From: DASUNQ01 sp035536455
GTDB lineage: Bacteria > Acidobacteriota > Thermoanaerobaculia > Multivoradales > UBA5704
Assembly (NCBI GenBank): GCA_035536455.1
Contig: DATLOC010000009.1
Span: 35,704-99,703, forward strand
Length of the DNA: 64,000 bases
Direction: 5' to 3'
Shown: piece by piece, positions 1 to 8,115 of the stretch
Layout: every line of letters begins with the position of its first letter
Numbering within the stretch: the first letter of the stretch is position 1
Program-made: the position numbers and the translations under genes
Notes under the pieces: generated by a model
Told to the model about the DNA's origin: nothing
Seen by the model: the letters and a program-made list of their open reading frames with translations, nothing else
The model's database searches: none

Positions 1-324
1 GACTGTCTGCCCCTTGATCTGCGTCCGGCCAAACAGACGCTCGATCTCGCGCCGCTTGAGCAGCAGCCGGCGCTTGCGCTCGGGGTCGTGGTTCTGCCGG
101 TTGCCGTGGCTGTAGGGGCTGATGTGCGCGCCGATCAGCCAGGCCTGGTCGCCGTCGAAGGCGACGTAGCTGTCCTTGAGCTGGACCTTGCCGGCGCGCG
201 CCGCCTTGACCTCGGTGCCGGTGAGCGCGATACCCGCCTCCAGCCGCTCGAGGACGTGGTAGTCGTGGAGTGCGCGGCGGTTCTGCGCCAGGCTGCGCAC
301 CCCCTCCTTGCCGGGCTTCGCCAT
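1..324 (-). CDS. smpB: SsrA-binding protein SmpB, N-terminal part (cut by window edge)
   Basis: SmpB binds tmRNA and brings it to stalled ribosomes for trans-translation. The minus-strand frame stays open to the window edge, giving the first 108 codons of a protein that is normally about 150-160 residues. Diagnostic family motifs are visible: LTGTEVKAARAGK near residue 35, KDSYVAF, then GAHISPYSHGNRQNHDPERK and the basic LLLKRREIERL segment. The ATG start gives the usual short basic N-terminus (MAKPGKEG). No strong Shine-Dalgarno sequence is seen upstream. The gene diverges from the DUF4390 gene with only about 43 bp between starts. The C-terminal basic tail that enters the ribosomal A site lies outside the window. 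Confidence 0.93.
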   Translation of the reverse strand, partial: MAKPGKEGVRSLAQNRRALHDYHVLERLEAGIALTGTEVKAARAGKVQLKDSYVAFDGDQAWLIGAHISPYSHGNRQNHDPERKRRLLLKRREIERLFGRTQIKGQTV

Positions 325-367
325 GCCGGCAAGTGTAACCGCCCGCGCGCTACACTCCGGCCCAGGG

Positions 368-919
368 ATGACTCGCGGCGCGGCGCTTCTCTGGCTCCTC
401 CTGCTCCTGGCCGAGGGCGGGCCGAAGGCGAGCGTCTCGAACCTGCAGGTGGCGGTGGACGGCGAGCGGGCCCTCGTCTCGCTGGTGCTGCGCAACGCCT
501 TCGACGGCGCCCTCCTCGCCCGCCTCCAGAGCGGCCTGCCGACCGAGATCGTCTACCGCTTCGAGCTGCTGCGCGACCGCAAGCGCTGGTTCGACCGCGG
601 CGTCGCCGAGAACACGCTGGAGGTGGCGGCGGTGCACGACGCGGTGACCCAGGAGACGACCGTCAACTACCGCCTCGACGGCAAGCTGATCGACACGCGC
701 ACGGTGCGCGAGCGACCGGCGATCGAGCGGGCGATGACCCGCCTCGAGCGCGTGCCGGTCTTCAGCCTCGAGGGCCTGCCCCGCCGCCAGCGCCTGCTGG
801 TGCGGGCGCGCGCCGAGTTCGGGACGCGGATGGTGCTAGGGCTCCTCCCGGCGCGGGTGGCCACCGCCTGGGCGGAGTCGCGGAAGTTCCGCCCGGCGGC
901 GCCAGCGCCGAGCCCCTGA
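368..919 (+). CDS. DUF4390 family secreted protein
   Basis: A 183-residue protein matching DUF4390, a family of unknown function usually found just upstream of an NtrY-like membrane histidine kinase, as here (9 nt gap). The N-terminus MTRGAALLWLLLLLAEG looks like a cleavable signal peptide. The rest is a predicted beta-rich extracytoplasmic domain with features such as YRFELLRDRKRWFDRG and YRLDGKLIDTRTV. I chose the ATG that begins the hydrophobic leader over an in-frame codon 60 nt upstream that would overlap the smpB start. Co-transcription with the kinase suggests a periplasmic or inner-membrane role tied to its sensing, but this is inference from the repeated gene pairing. Confidence 0.8.
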   Translation: MTRGAALLWLLLLLAEGGPKASVSNLQVAVDGERALVSLVLRNAFDGALLARLQSGLPTEIVYRFELLRDRKRWFDRGVAENTLEVAAVHDAVTQETTVNYRLDGKLIDTRTVRERPAIERAMTRLERVPVFSLEGLPRRQRLLVRARAEFGTRMVLGLLPARVATAWAESRKFRPAAPAPSP

Positions 920-928
920 GCCGCGGCG

Positions 929-2761
929 ATGGACCTCCGCGACCGCCTCCTCCGCCACCGCAAGGACACCCGCCTGATCGTCGGCGGGCTGGCCCTCCTC
1001 CTCTTCGTCCTGGCGGCGGCCTTCTATCTCCTCCAGCGCGGGCGCGACCTGCCGGCGGTGCTGGTCGCCAACCGCCTCCTCCTGTTCGTCCTCTGGTACG
1101 CCAACGTCGTCCTCATCCTGATCGTTCTCTTCGTCCTGCTGCGCAACCTCTTCAAGCTGGCGGTCGAGCGGCGGCACCGCGTCCTGGGCTCGAAGTTCAA
1201 GACCAAGCTCGTGGCCTCCTACATCGGCCTGTCGCTGATCCCGGTGCTGCTGCTCTTCCTCCTCGCCGCCGAGCTCCTCCAGGGCTCCATCGACCGCTGG
1301 TTCAACGCCCCGGCCCGGCCGGTCCTCGAGCAAGGGAGCGCGGTGGCGCAGGCGCTCTACCGGCGGGTCGAGGAGGACAGCCTGCGCGCCGCCGGGCGGG
1401 TGCTCGCCGAGGTCGCGGAGCTGGACCTCGAGAGCCCCGCCGAGCGCACCGCGCTGGCGCGCCGGCTGCGCGCGCTGGCAGCGGAGCACGGCGTGGACCT
1501 CCTCGCGGTCTACGAGGGGACCGAGTTCGTGCAGGCGGTGGTCGATCCGCGCGCCGGTCTCCCCGACCTCCCGGAGCCCGGCCGCGACCTGCTGGAGGAG
1601 GCGGTGCGCGAAGGGCGGGCGCTGCGGCGGCAGGCGCCGCCGGGCGGGCGCGGGCGCCTGCTGCTCGCCGCCGCCGCCGAGCCGGGGGAGCGGCTGGAGC
1701 TGACGACGGTGGTGGTGGCCGGGGACGTCCTCGAGCCGGCGCTCGCCGGCCGCGCCGAGGCGCTGATGCAGGGCGAGCAGAGCTTCCGCCAGCTCGAGGT
1801 GCAGAAGGACGACCTGCGCGCCAGCCACTTCCTGATCTTCCTCATGATGACGCTGCTCATCCTCCTCGCCTCCTCCTGGGTCGGGCTCTACCTGGCGCGG
1901 CGGGTGACGGTGCCGATCCTGGCGCTCGCCGAAGGCACCCGGCGGATCAGCGGCGGCGAGCTCTCCCACCGCGTCGACGTCGAGGCCGACGACGAGCTGG
2001 GCGTGCTCGTCAGCTCGTTCAACCGCATGACCGCGGAGCTGGAGGCCAGCCGGGCGCTGCTCGAGCGGCGGACCGAGGAGCTGCTCGAGGCGCGGCAGCT
2101 CGCCGCCTGGAACGAGGCGGCGCGGCGGCTCGCGCACGAGATCAAGAACCCGCTGACGCCGATCCGGCTGGCGGCCGAGCGCGTGCTCAGGAAGCAGCGC
2201 GCGGCGGACCCGGGGCTCGGCGCGGCGATCGAGGAGGGGGTGGAGGTCATCGTCCGCGAGGTCGGGGCGATGCAGGCGATGGTCGACGAGTTCTCGCGCT
2301 ACGCGCGGATGCCGCGGCCGCGGCCGGTGCGGGTGGATTTGGGGAAGCTCGTGGACGAGACGCTCCACCTCTACCGCGGCGTCAAGCCCGGTGTGGCGGT
2401 CGAAGGCGCGGTGGCGCCGGAGCTCGGCGAGGTCTGGCTCGACCCCGAGCAGATCAAGCGCGCCCTCATCAACCTGCTCGACAACGCCGTCGAGGCGACG
2501 CCGCCGCCCGGCCGCGTCGAGCTGCGCGCCGCCGCCGCCGACGGCCACCTCGAGATCCGCGTCGCCGACACCGGCCCCGGCATCCCCCCCGAGGCGAAGG
2601 AGAAGCTCTTCCTCCCCTACTACTCCACCAAAGGCCGCGGCACCGGCCTCGGCCTCTCCATCGTCCACCGCATCGTCACCGACCACCAAGGGACGATCCG
2701 CGTCGAAGACAACCGGCCGCAGGGGGCGGTGTTCACCATCGAGCTACCGCTGCAGGCCTGA
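929..2761 (+). CDS. NtrY-like membrane sensor histidine kinase
   Basis: A 610-residue two-component sensor kinase. Residues 15-80 hold two membrane segments and residues 92-115 a third. A variable extracytoplasmic region follows, then a fourth segment near 301-322 and a HAMP linker (about 323-375). The catalytic core is complete: H-box RRLAHEIKNPLTPIRL with phospho-acceptor H403, N-box KRALINLLDNAVEAT (N516, N519), G1 box ADTGPGIP, and G2 box GRGTGLGLSI. This arrangement resembles NtrY, but no PAS domain is obvious between HAMP and HisKA. No response regulator lies beside it. The NtrC-type regulator some 15 kb away in this window is a candidate partner by inference only. Confidence 0.92.
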   Translation: MDLRDRLLRHRKDTRLIVGGLALLLFVLAAAFYLLQRGRDLPAVLVANRLLLFVLWYANVVLILIVLFVLLRNLFKLAVERRHRVLGSKFKTKLVASYIGLSLIPVLLLFLLAAELLQGSIDRWFNAPARPVLEQGSAVAQALYRRVEEDSLRAAGRVLAEVAELDLESPAERTALARRLRALAAEHGVDLLAVYEGTEFVQAVVDPRAGLPDLPEPGRDLLEEAVREGRALRRQAPPGGRGRLLLAAAAEPGERLELTTVVVAGDVLEPALAGRAEALMQGEQSFRQLEVQKDDLRASHFLIFLMMTLLILLASSWVGLYLARRVTVPILALAEGTRRISGGELSHRVDVEADDELGVLVSSFNRMTAELEASRALLERRTEELLEARQLAAWNEAARRLAHEIKNPLTPIRLAAERVLRKQRAADPGLGAAIEEGVEVIVREVGAMQAMVDEFSRYARMPRPRPVRVDLGKLVDETLHLYRGVKPGVAVEGAVAPELGEVWLDPEQIKRALINLLDNAVEATPPPGRVELRAAAADGHLEIRVADTGPGIPPEAKEKLFLPYYSTKGRGTGLGLSIVHRIVTDHQGTIRVEDNRPQGAVFTIELPLQA

Positions 2762-2776
2762 GCTAGGATCGACGGC

Positions 2777-2977
2777 ATGAGCAAGGTCGCACCGATCGAG
2801 AAGCAGATCGAGGAGCTGGACGACGCCTCGTTCGCCGAGCTGCGCGACTGGTTCATCGAGTACGAGCACGCGCGCTGGGACCGGCAGATCGAGGCCGATT
2901 CCGCCGCCGGCAAGCTCGACTGGCTCATCGAGGAGGCTCTAGCGGAGCACCGAGCGGGAAAGACGACGCCGCGTTGA
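2777..2977 (+). CDS. Small antitoxin-like protein, no toxin partner visible
   Basis: A 66-residue acidic, helical protein. The pattern IEKQIEELDDASFAELRDWF, then WDRQIEADSAAGKLD and an ALAEHRAGK tail, is one I recognise from small antitoxin genes that normally precede a RelE/ParE-type toxin. Here the DNA after the stop has no toxin reading frame; it runs directly into the palindromic non-coding block. The ATG sits 15 nt after the kinase stop. It may be an orphan antitoxin, the remnant of a broken pair, or a protein with another role. Family assignment rests on pattern memory and is moderate. Confidence 0.6.
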   Translation: MSKVAPIEKQIEELDDASFAELRDWFIEYEHARWDRQIEADSAAGKLDWLIEEALAEHRAGKTTPR

Positions 2978-3021
2978 GGCACTCCGCCTCCGGGCGCGGC
3001 GCTGATAAGGCCTAGAAAAAA

Positions 3022-3235
3022 ACCTGCTGCGGCTGTTCCGGTGGGTCCGCAGGCTCTCCTCCGCGCCGGGCGCTCCTTGGTGTCCGCGCTGGGCGTGCTG
3101 GTCCATACCTTTCTTGCTGGCAAACACGTCCTTGCCTCCGCCGCCTCGCACGGTGGACGGCGAGGGGGAGCGGACGGAGCGCCCGGCGCTCCAGAGACCT
3201 GCGGGCCCTAGAACCGACAGTGGAGCCGCTGCGGC
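3022..3235. repeat. Long imperfect inverted repeat 1 (non-coding, highly structured)
   Basis: A left arm at 3043-3076 (GGGTCCGCAGG ... GGGCGCTCC) is matched by its reverse complement at 3176-3208 (GGAGCGCCCGGCGC ... CTGCGGGCCC). The pairing extends inward with GTCCGC/GCGGAC (about 3082/3170) and GTCCA/TGGAC, and outward through CTGT/ACAG. The spacer is about 100 nt. No credible reading frame crosses it and it lies between two convergent genes. It could be a non-autonomous element, a structured RNA or a recombination substrate; nothing in it identifies a known family. Confidence 0.6.
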
Positions 3236-3300
3236 GCTCTTGCCGAGCGCAGCGAGGCATCCTGGGTGGGGGGCGACGTCACTTCAGAGTTCCGAGTGAT

Positions 3301-3477
3301 GGCGCCGCGTGATGTGCCGGGCCAGAGGCCCGCGAAGCGGCGCGTGTCGGTGAAGGGGCCACCGTGCGTTAGCGGCGAAGCCTTCACCCGCTAACCAGCC
3401 ACTACCTCTTCCAACCAGGACCCGCGCAGCGGGCGCGCCTCTTCGCGGGCCGGGTGGCCCGGCATCTCACGCGGCAC
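3301..3477. repeat. Long imperfect inverted repeat 2 with nested alternative stems
   Basis: The left arm 3301-3344 pairs with 3434-3477 over about 44 nt (roughly 36 matches, one single-base bulge), including perfect blocks GGCCCGCGAA/TTCGCGGGCC, TGCCGGGCC/GGCCCGGCA and GCCGCGTG/CACGCGGC. Inside the loop, GGTGAAGG (3349-3356) complements CCTTCACC (3381-3388) and GTTAGCGG (3368-3375) complements CCGCTAAC (3388-3395). These inner pairs are interleaved, so they form either a pseudoknot-like fold or two competing hairpins. No gene was found in the whole stretch between the antitoxin-like gene and the YbjN-like gene. Confidence 0.65.
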
Positions 3478-3525
3478 TATCCGCCCCGCGCGGGACTCTT
3501 GGGCGGGCGGGGGGCTTCCGGGCGG

Positions 3526-4026
3526 CTACGCCTCGGCTTCCGTCCCCGCTTCCGCCCCGGTCTCGGTCCGCCGCCGCCGTCCGCCGGTGTCCTGGATCTT
3601 CTCGAGCGCCGTCTGGCCGCCGTACTTCTCGACGATGCGGTCGTCGTAGTCGTCGGCCAGGGTGGCGACGGCGGCGATCACGCCGAGCAGGTTGCGGCGC
3701 TGCAGCGAGTGACCGAAGAGCGAGTAGGCGAGGAAGATGTCGCTGCCGACCAGCGAGAACGAGCCGAAGAGGAGCGTGTGGTTGAGCTCGAGGAGGCCGA
3801 GCAGCAGCTCCTCGCTCACCTCCACGTCCTGCACGCAGTACGACATCACCGTCACCACCGCCTCCTCGGGCCCGTACGGCTCGACCGAGATCTCCAGCAC
3901 CGTGGTGCCGTAGCGGACGTAGAAGTGGTCGGTCTCCGGCTCGTGGTACGGCTCGTCGAACAGCTCGCGCAGATACTCCTCCACGCGGTAGAACGTCTGC
4001 TCCTGGACCTCGTGCTCGAAGCGCAT
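3526..4026 (-). CDS. YbjN-like / type III secretion chaperone-fold protein
   Basis: A 166-residue soluble protein with the look of the YbjN domain, whose fold resembles small type III secretion chaperones: HFYVRYGTTVLEISVEPYG, then LLLGLLELNHTLLFGSFSLVGSDIFLAYSLFG, then a helical region DDYDDRIVEKYGG. The C-terminal 20 residues are a low-complexity Arg/Thr/Glu/Ala tail. Family members are linked to stress or motility phenotypes in other bacteria, but there is no secretion system nearby, so no partner can be proposed. It is monocistronic, convergent with the upstream antitoxin-like gene and divergent from the FadL gene. Confidence 0.7.
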   Translation of the reverse strand: MRFEHEVQEQTFYRVEEYLRELFDEPYHEPETDHFYVRYGTTVLEISVEPYGPEEAVVTVMSYCVQDVEVSEELLLGLLELNHTLLFGSFSLVGSDIFLAYSLFGHSLQRRNLLGVIAAVATLADDYDDRIVEKYGGQTALEKIQDTGGRRRRTETGAEAGTEAEA

Positions 4027-4156
4027 CGCCGTGGGCCTCCGCGGCTTACTTTACTCCCGCGGCGACCCGCGGGCCTCGCGTTGACCCCCCCCCGGGGTGC
4101 GGGTTAGTGTGCCGGGCGTTCTCTTGACCAGCCGGGATCCCGAGAGGAGATTGAGC

Positions 4157-5455
4157 ATGCGAGGCGCGTTCTTGAAGGGGCTGGCCGTGGCCGCTCTCTG
4201 GCTGGCCGCCGCGGCGCCCGGCCAAGCGGCCGGGTTCGCGATATTCGAGCAGGGGACGAAGGCGATGGGCATGGGCGGCGCCTTCACGGCGCAGGCCGAC
4301 GACCTCTCGGCGATGTTCCACAACGCCGGCGGCCTCGCGTTCGTCGAGAAGGCGGACTGGATGGGCGGGATCACCTGGTTCCAGGGCACCGAAGCCGAGT
4401 TCCAGGGCGCGGCCCCGTTCCCGGGCCCCAACGCCCGCGGCGAGCAGGAGCTCCTCTCCCAGCCGCTCCTCCACCTCTACTACGGCCGCCCGGTCGCCGC
4501 GGGGAGCCGCTGGACCTGGGGTCTCGGCGTCACCAACCCCTTCGGCCTGATCACCGAGTGGAAGGACCCCGACCAGTTCTCCGGCCGCTTCCTCAGCACC
4601 AAGGCCGCGCTGCGGGTCTTCGACTTCAACCCGACGCTCGGCTGGCGGGTGAGCGACAACTTCGGCGTCGGCTTCGGCGCCGTCGCCCGCCTCTCGGACG
4701 TCGAGCTCAAGCGCGGCGTCCCGGCGATCAACCCCTTCACCCAGCGGGTCTCGGACGTCGGCCAGCTGGAGCTCGAGTCCGACCCCAGCGAGGGGTACGG
4801 CTGGAACTTCGGCGTGCTGCACAAGTACAACAACAGCTTCTCCTGGGGGCTCTCCTACCGCAGCAAGGTGGATGTCGACTACGAGGGCGACGCGCGCATC
4901 ACCCAGGTCCTGACCGGCACGCCGCTCGATCCGATCATCGCCGCCCGCATCCCCTTCGGCCGCGACCTGCCGGTCGCCACCGAGATCCAGTTCCCCGACA
5001 TGGCGAGCCTCGGGCTCGCCTTCGCGGTGTCGCCGAACGTCGTCGTCGAGACCGACGTCAACTGGACCGGTTGGAGCAGCTTCGAGGAGGTGCCGATCAA
5101 CTTCACCGACGGCGACCTGCCGAACGCCACGATCCCCGAACACTGGGAGGACGTCTACAACTACCGCGCCGGCTTCCGCTGGACGATCTCGCCGAAGTCG
5201 CAGCTGCGGCTGGGCTACATCTTCGACGAGTCGCCGCAGCCGGAGGAGGCGGTCTCGCCGCTCCTGCCCGACGCCGACCGCAACGACTTCACCATCGGCT
5301 GGGGCCACAGCGGCAAGCACACCTGGGACCTGGCGCTGATGTACGTCAAGTTCGACGAGCGCGAGCGCGACGAGAGCTTCCCCGAGGAGGGGAACGACTT
5401 CTTCGGCACTTACAACACCGAGGCCGTCCTCCTGGCCTTCACCCTCAACTGGTAG
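4157..5455 (+). CDS. FadL/OmpP1/TodX-family outer-membrane transporter
   Basis: A 432-residue outer-membrane beta-barrel for hydrophobic substrates such as long-chain fatty acids or aromatic compounds. The N-terminus MRGAFLKGLAVAALWLAAAAPGQAA is a signal peptide. It is followed at once by the family signature GFAIFEQGTKAMGMGG and AFTAQADDLSAMFHNAGGLAF, where the usual NPAG plug motif reads NAGG. The C-terminus AVLLAFTLNW ends in an aromatic residue as expected for BAM-dependent barrels. I chose the ATG preceded by GAGAGGAG rather than an in-frame codon 60 nt upstream. The next gene, 33 nt downstream, encodes a secreted SGNH hydrolase, suggesting a lipid uptake/hydrolysis unit (inference). Confidence 0.88.
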   Translation: MRGAFLKGLAVAALWLAAAAPGQAAGFAIFEQGTKAMGMGGAFTAQADDLSAMFHNAGGLAFVEKADWMGGITWFQGTEAEFQGAAPFPGPNARGEQELLSQPLLHLYYGRPVAAGSRWTWGLGVTNPFGLITEWKDPDQFSGRFLSTKAALRVFDFNPTLGWRVSDNFGVGFGAVARLSDVELKRGVPAINPFTQRVSDVGQLELESDPSEGYGWNFGVLHKYNNSFSWGLSYRSKVDVDYEGDARITQVLTGTPLDPIIAARIPFGRDLPVATEIQFPDMASLGLAFAVSPNVVVETDVNWTGWSSFEEVPINFTDGDLPNATIPEHWEDVYNYRAGFRWTISPKSQLRLGYIFDESPQPEEAVSPLLPDADRNDFTIGWGHSGKHTWDLALMYVKFDERERDESFPEEGNDFFGTYNTEAVLLAFTLNW

Positions 5456-5488
5456 GCCGCCAGCGGCCCCTGCAAGGAGAACGCGGCA

Positions 5489-6861
5489 ATGCACCGACTC
5501 ACGCTCAAGGCGGCCGTCTCGGCCCTCCTGCTCCTCTCGGGCGCGGCTTCCGCCGCCGCGCAGGTCGACACCGGCAGCGCCAACTTCAGCCGCTACGTGG
5601 CGATCGGCGACAGCCTGACCGCCGCCTTCATGTCGGGCGGCCTGGTGCGCGACGTCCAGCTCAACAGCTACCCGGCGCTCATCTGGCGGCAGGTGACCGG
5701 CACCGCCACCGGCTTCGAGCAGCCGCTCGTCTCGCAGCCGGGGATCCCGCCGCTGCTGACGCTGCGCGGCCTCTTCCCGACCGTCATCACCCCCAAGTCC
5801 AACACGCCCGGCAACCCGCTGAACCTCAACCTGCCGCGCCCCTACAACAACCTCGGAGTCCCGGGCGCCGACGCCCAGGACGTGGTGGCCACGGTCACCG
5901 GCGGCCTCCACGACCTCGTGCTGCGCGGCCAGGGGACGCAGCTCCAGCAGGCGCTGGCGCTGCGCCCCACCTTCGTCACCGTCTGGGTGGGCAACAACGA
6001 CGTGCTGGGGGGGCGACCTCCGGGCGGGTGATCGACGACGTCACCCTGACGACCGCGCCCCGCTTCGAGCTCTACTTCCGGCAGATCGTCACCTCGCTCA
6101 ACGCCGCCGGCGCGAAGATGGCGATCGGCAACATCCCCGACGTCACCTCGATCCCCTTCGTCACCACGATCCCGCCGGTCGTCGTCGACCCGCGGACCAA
6201 CCTGCCGGTGCGGATCGGCGGCAACCTGGTGCCCTTGGTCGGCGTGACCCCGGAGCAGGACTTCGTGCTGCTCTCGGCCGCCGGTCTGCTCGGCCAGGGC
6301 ATCGGCATCCCGGCCGCGCTCGGCGGCCGCGGCACGCCGCTGCCCGACGAGGTGGTGCTCTCCGCCGCCGAGGTGGCGGCGATCCGCGCCCGCACCGCGG
6401 CCCTCAACGGCATCATCCAGACCCTCGCCAACCAGGTGGGCGCGGCGGTGATGGACTTCAACACCGAGTTCACCCAGGTCGCCCAACGCGGGATCACCAT
6501 CGGCGGCGTGACCTACACCACGGCCTTCCTGACCGGCGGCTTCTTCTCCCACGACGGCGTCCATCCGACTCCGTTCGGCTACGCTTACGTCGCCAACCTC
6601 TTCATCGACGCGATCAACGCGCAGTTCGGCGGCGACATCCCGCCGGTGGACCTCTTCCCGTTCATGTTCGGGCCGGAGGCGAGCGCCGGGTTCGCGCCCT
6701 CGACCGCGGCGTCCGGGCAGCTCTCGCCGCTGGCGCTCGACATGCTCTTCTGGTCGCTCGACGTGCCGAAGCTGGCGCCTTCCAAGGGGGGCGGGCCGAC
6801 GCCGCCGGCGCCGAAGGTGACGCCCAAGCCGCGCGGCAAGGGGAGGGCAGGGCGCGAGTAG
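5489..6861 (+). CDS. Secreted SGNH/GDSL-type hydrolase, interrupted by an apparent 1-nt frameshift
   Basis: The first 180 codons give a signal peptide (LKAAVSALLLLSGAASAAAQ), block I VAIGDSLTAAF with nucleophile Ser42, and block III WVGNNDVLG. The frame then hits TGA just after a run of seven G at 6007-6013. Adding one G restores GGATSGRVIDD and a long C-terminal part with ISFS-like features, ending in block V SHDGVHPTPFGY (catalytic Asp/His) and a low-complexity PKVTPKPRGKG tail. The corrected product would be about 457 residues. The intact motifs on both sides point to a recent lesion or a homopolymer base-call error. It follows the FadL gene with an AAGGAGA ribosome site and probably acts on lipid or ester substrates outside the cytoplasm. 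Confidence 0.82.
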
Positions 6862-6936
6862 CGCGTATGCGGTGCCAAGCAATTGCGCAAGCGAAGCCTT
6901 GCTCGTGCGCGCGCGGTGCGCTAGGTTAGCCGGACC

Positions 6937-8115
6937 GTGACAGGAGTCGTCCACAAGTTGGCGCGGGGCCTGCCGCTCCTCGTCCTCGCCGCGGCCGTTG
7001 CCGTGCCGGGAGCGGCGGCGGACTCCATCCCGCGCGCCGACAAGACGAGCGCCGCGGAGCTCGGCCTGCGCCCCGGCGAGCGGATCGACGCGGAGCGGAT
7101 CCAGGACCTCTACCGCAGCGCCCTGGCGCTGTGGGCCGGCGGCCAGGACGACGCGGCCGCCCAGCGGCTCATGGCGGTGGAGGCCGCGGTGGTGCGCGAG
7201 GGGGACATCGACGCCCGCAAGGGCCTCCTCAAGGCGGAGGAGAAGGTCGTCCAGGAGCTGGCCGCCTCGAGCCTCGAGGTGCTGGTGCCGATGGCCGTCC
7301 TCCACCACGAGGTCTACCGCCGCCACCTCGACCAGGGGGAGCGGCGCCACAAGCTGCTCACCGCCCACGCCCGCGGCATGGCGCGCGACCTGGCGGTGCT
7401 CTACGAGCGGCACGCCGGCAACGACCGGGCGCGGGCGACCGCCGCCCTGCTGCTCAACAGCCTGGCCGGCTACCTCCTCGACGCCTCGCAGCAGCTCCTG
7501 GCCGGGCAGATGTTCACCCTCGCCACGAGCTACGACCCGCGCAGCGTCCCGGCGTACATGGGGCTGGCCGTCATCTACGAGAAGAGCGGCCAGTACGAGA
7601 GCGCGATCGGCAGCCTGCGCGGCGCCCTCGGCGTCGACCCGATGCAGCCCCAGGCGCTCCTCCGCTTGGGCATCAGCCTCCACCGCACCGGCCAGAGCGA
7701 CAACGCGGTGCGGGCGCTGCGGCCGCTCACCGGCATGCCGGGCTGGATCGGCGCCCTCGCCGTCGAGGAGCTGGCGCGGGTCCACACCGACGAGAAGGAC
7801 CTCGCCGCCGCCGAGTCGGTGCTGCGCGCCGGGCTCGAGCGCTTCCCGAACGAGGGGGCGATCTACCTGCAGCTCGCCGCGCTGCTCGACCGCCAGGGGA
7901 AGGTGGTCGAAGGGCGCGAGCTGATGGGCCGCTTCCTCGCCCTGCCGGCGGCCGAGCGCGGCGACGCGCGGCTGCGCTACAACCAGGACCCCGCGCAGCT
8001 CTGGGAGGCGGTGCGCCGGCAGCTCGTCGAGAGCGCGCGCTCCAGCCTGCCACTGCTGGCGCAGGCGCTCGGCCAGCCGGCGGCACCGGCGGCGGTAGGA
8101 GACACCGGACCGTGA
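6937..8115 (+). CDS. Secreted tetratricopeptide-repeat protein
   Basis: A 392-residue protein with GTG start, a signal peptide (KLARGLPLLVLAAAVAVPGAAA) and TPR-type helical repeats, clearest at YMGLAVIYEKSGQYESAIGS, ALLRLGISLHRTGQSDNAV and EGAIYLQLAALLDRQGK. It is likely a periplasmic scaffold or adaptor. Its stop overlaps the GTG of the VWFA gene by 4 nt (GTGA), so the two are translationally coupled and probably work together. Such TPR/VWFA pairs are common in Acidobacteriota. The precise role is unknown. Confidence 0.78.
   Translation: MTGVVHKLARGLPLLVLAAAVAVPGAAADSIPRADKTSAAELGLRPGERIDAERIQDLYRSALALWAGGQDDAAAQRLMAVEAAVVREGDIDARKGLLKAEEKVVQELAASSLEVLVPMAVLHHEVYRRHLDQGERRHKLLTAHARGMARDLAVLYERHAGNDRARATAALLLNSLAGYLLDASQQLLAGQMFTLATSYDPRSVPAYMGLAVIYEKSGQYESAIGSLRGALGVDPMQPQALLRLGISLHRTGQSDNAVRALRPLTGMPGWIGALAVEELARVHTDEKDLAAAESVLRAGLERFPNEGAIYLQLAALLDRQGKVVEGRELMGRFLALPAAERGDARLRYNQDPAQLWEAVRRQLVESARSSLPLLAQALGQPAAPAAVGDTGP

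Noticed and set aside
88..2766. Very long open frame on the plus strand overlapping DUF4390 and the kinase
   Set aside because: Its product is Arg/Pro/Gly/Ala low-complexity typical of a shadow frame in G+C-rich DNA; the kinase frame carries all HisKA and HATPase motifs.
3301..3477. Integron attC site
   Set aside because: GTTAGCG and CGCTAAC occur in the wrong order and do not fit RYYYAAC/GTTRRRY; no integrase gene or cassette array is present.
6007..6013. Programmed ribosomal frameshift in the hydrolase gene
   Set aside because: A G7 run without a downstream pseudoknot or internal ribosome-site signal is better explained by a homopolymer error or mutation.
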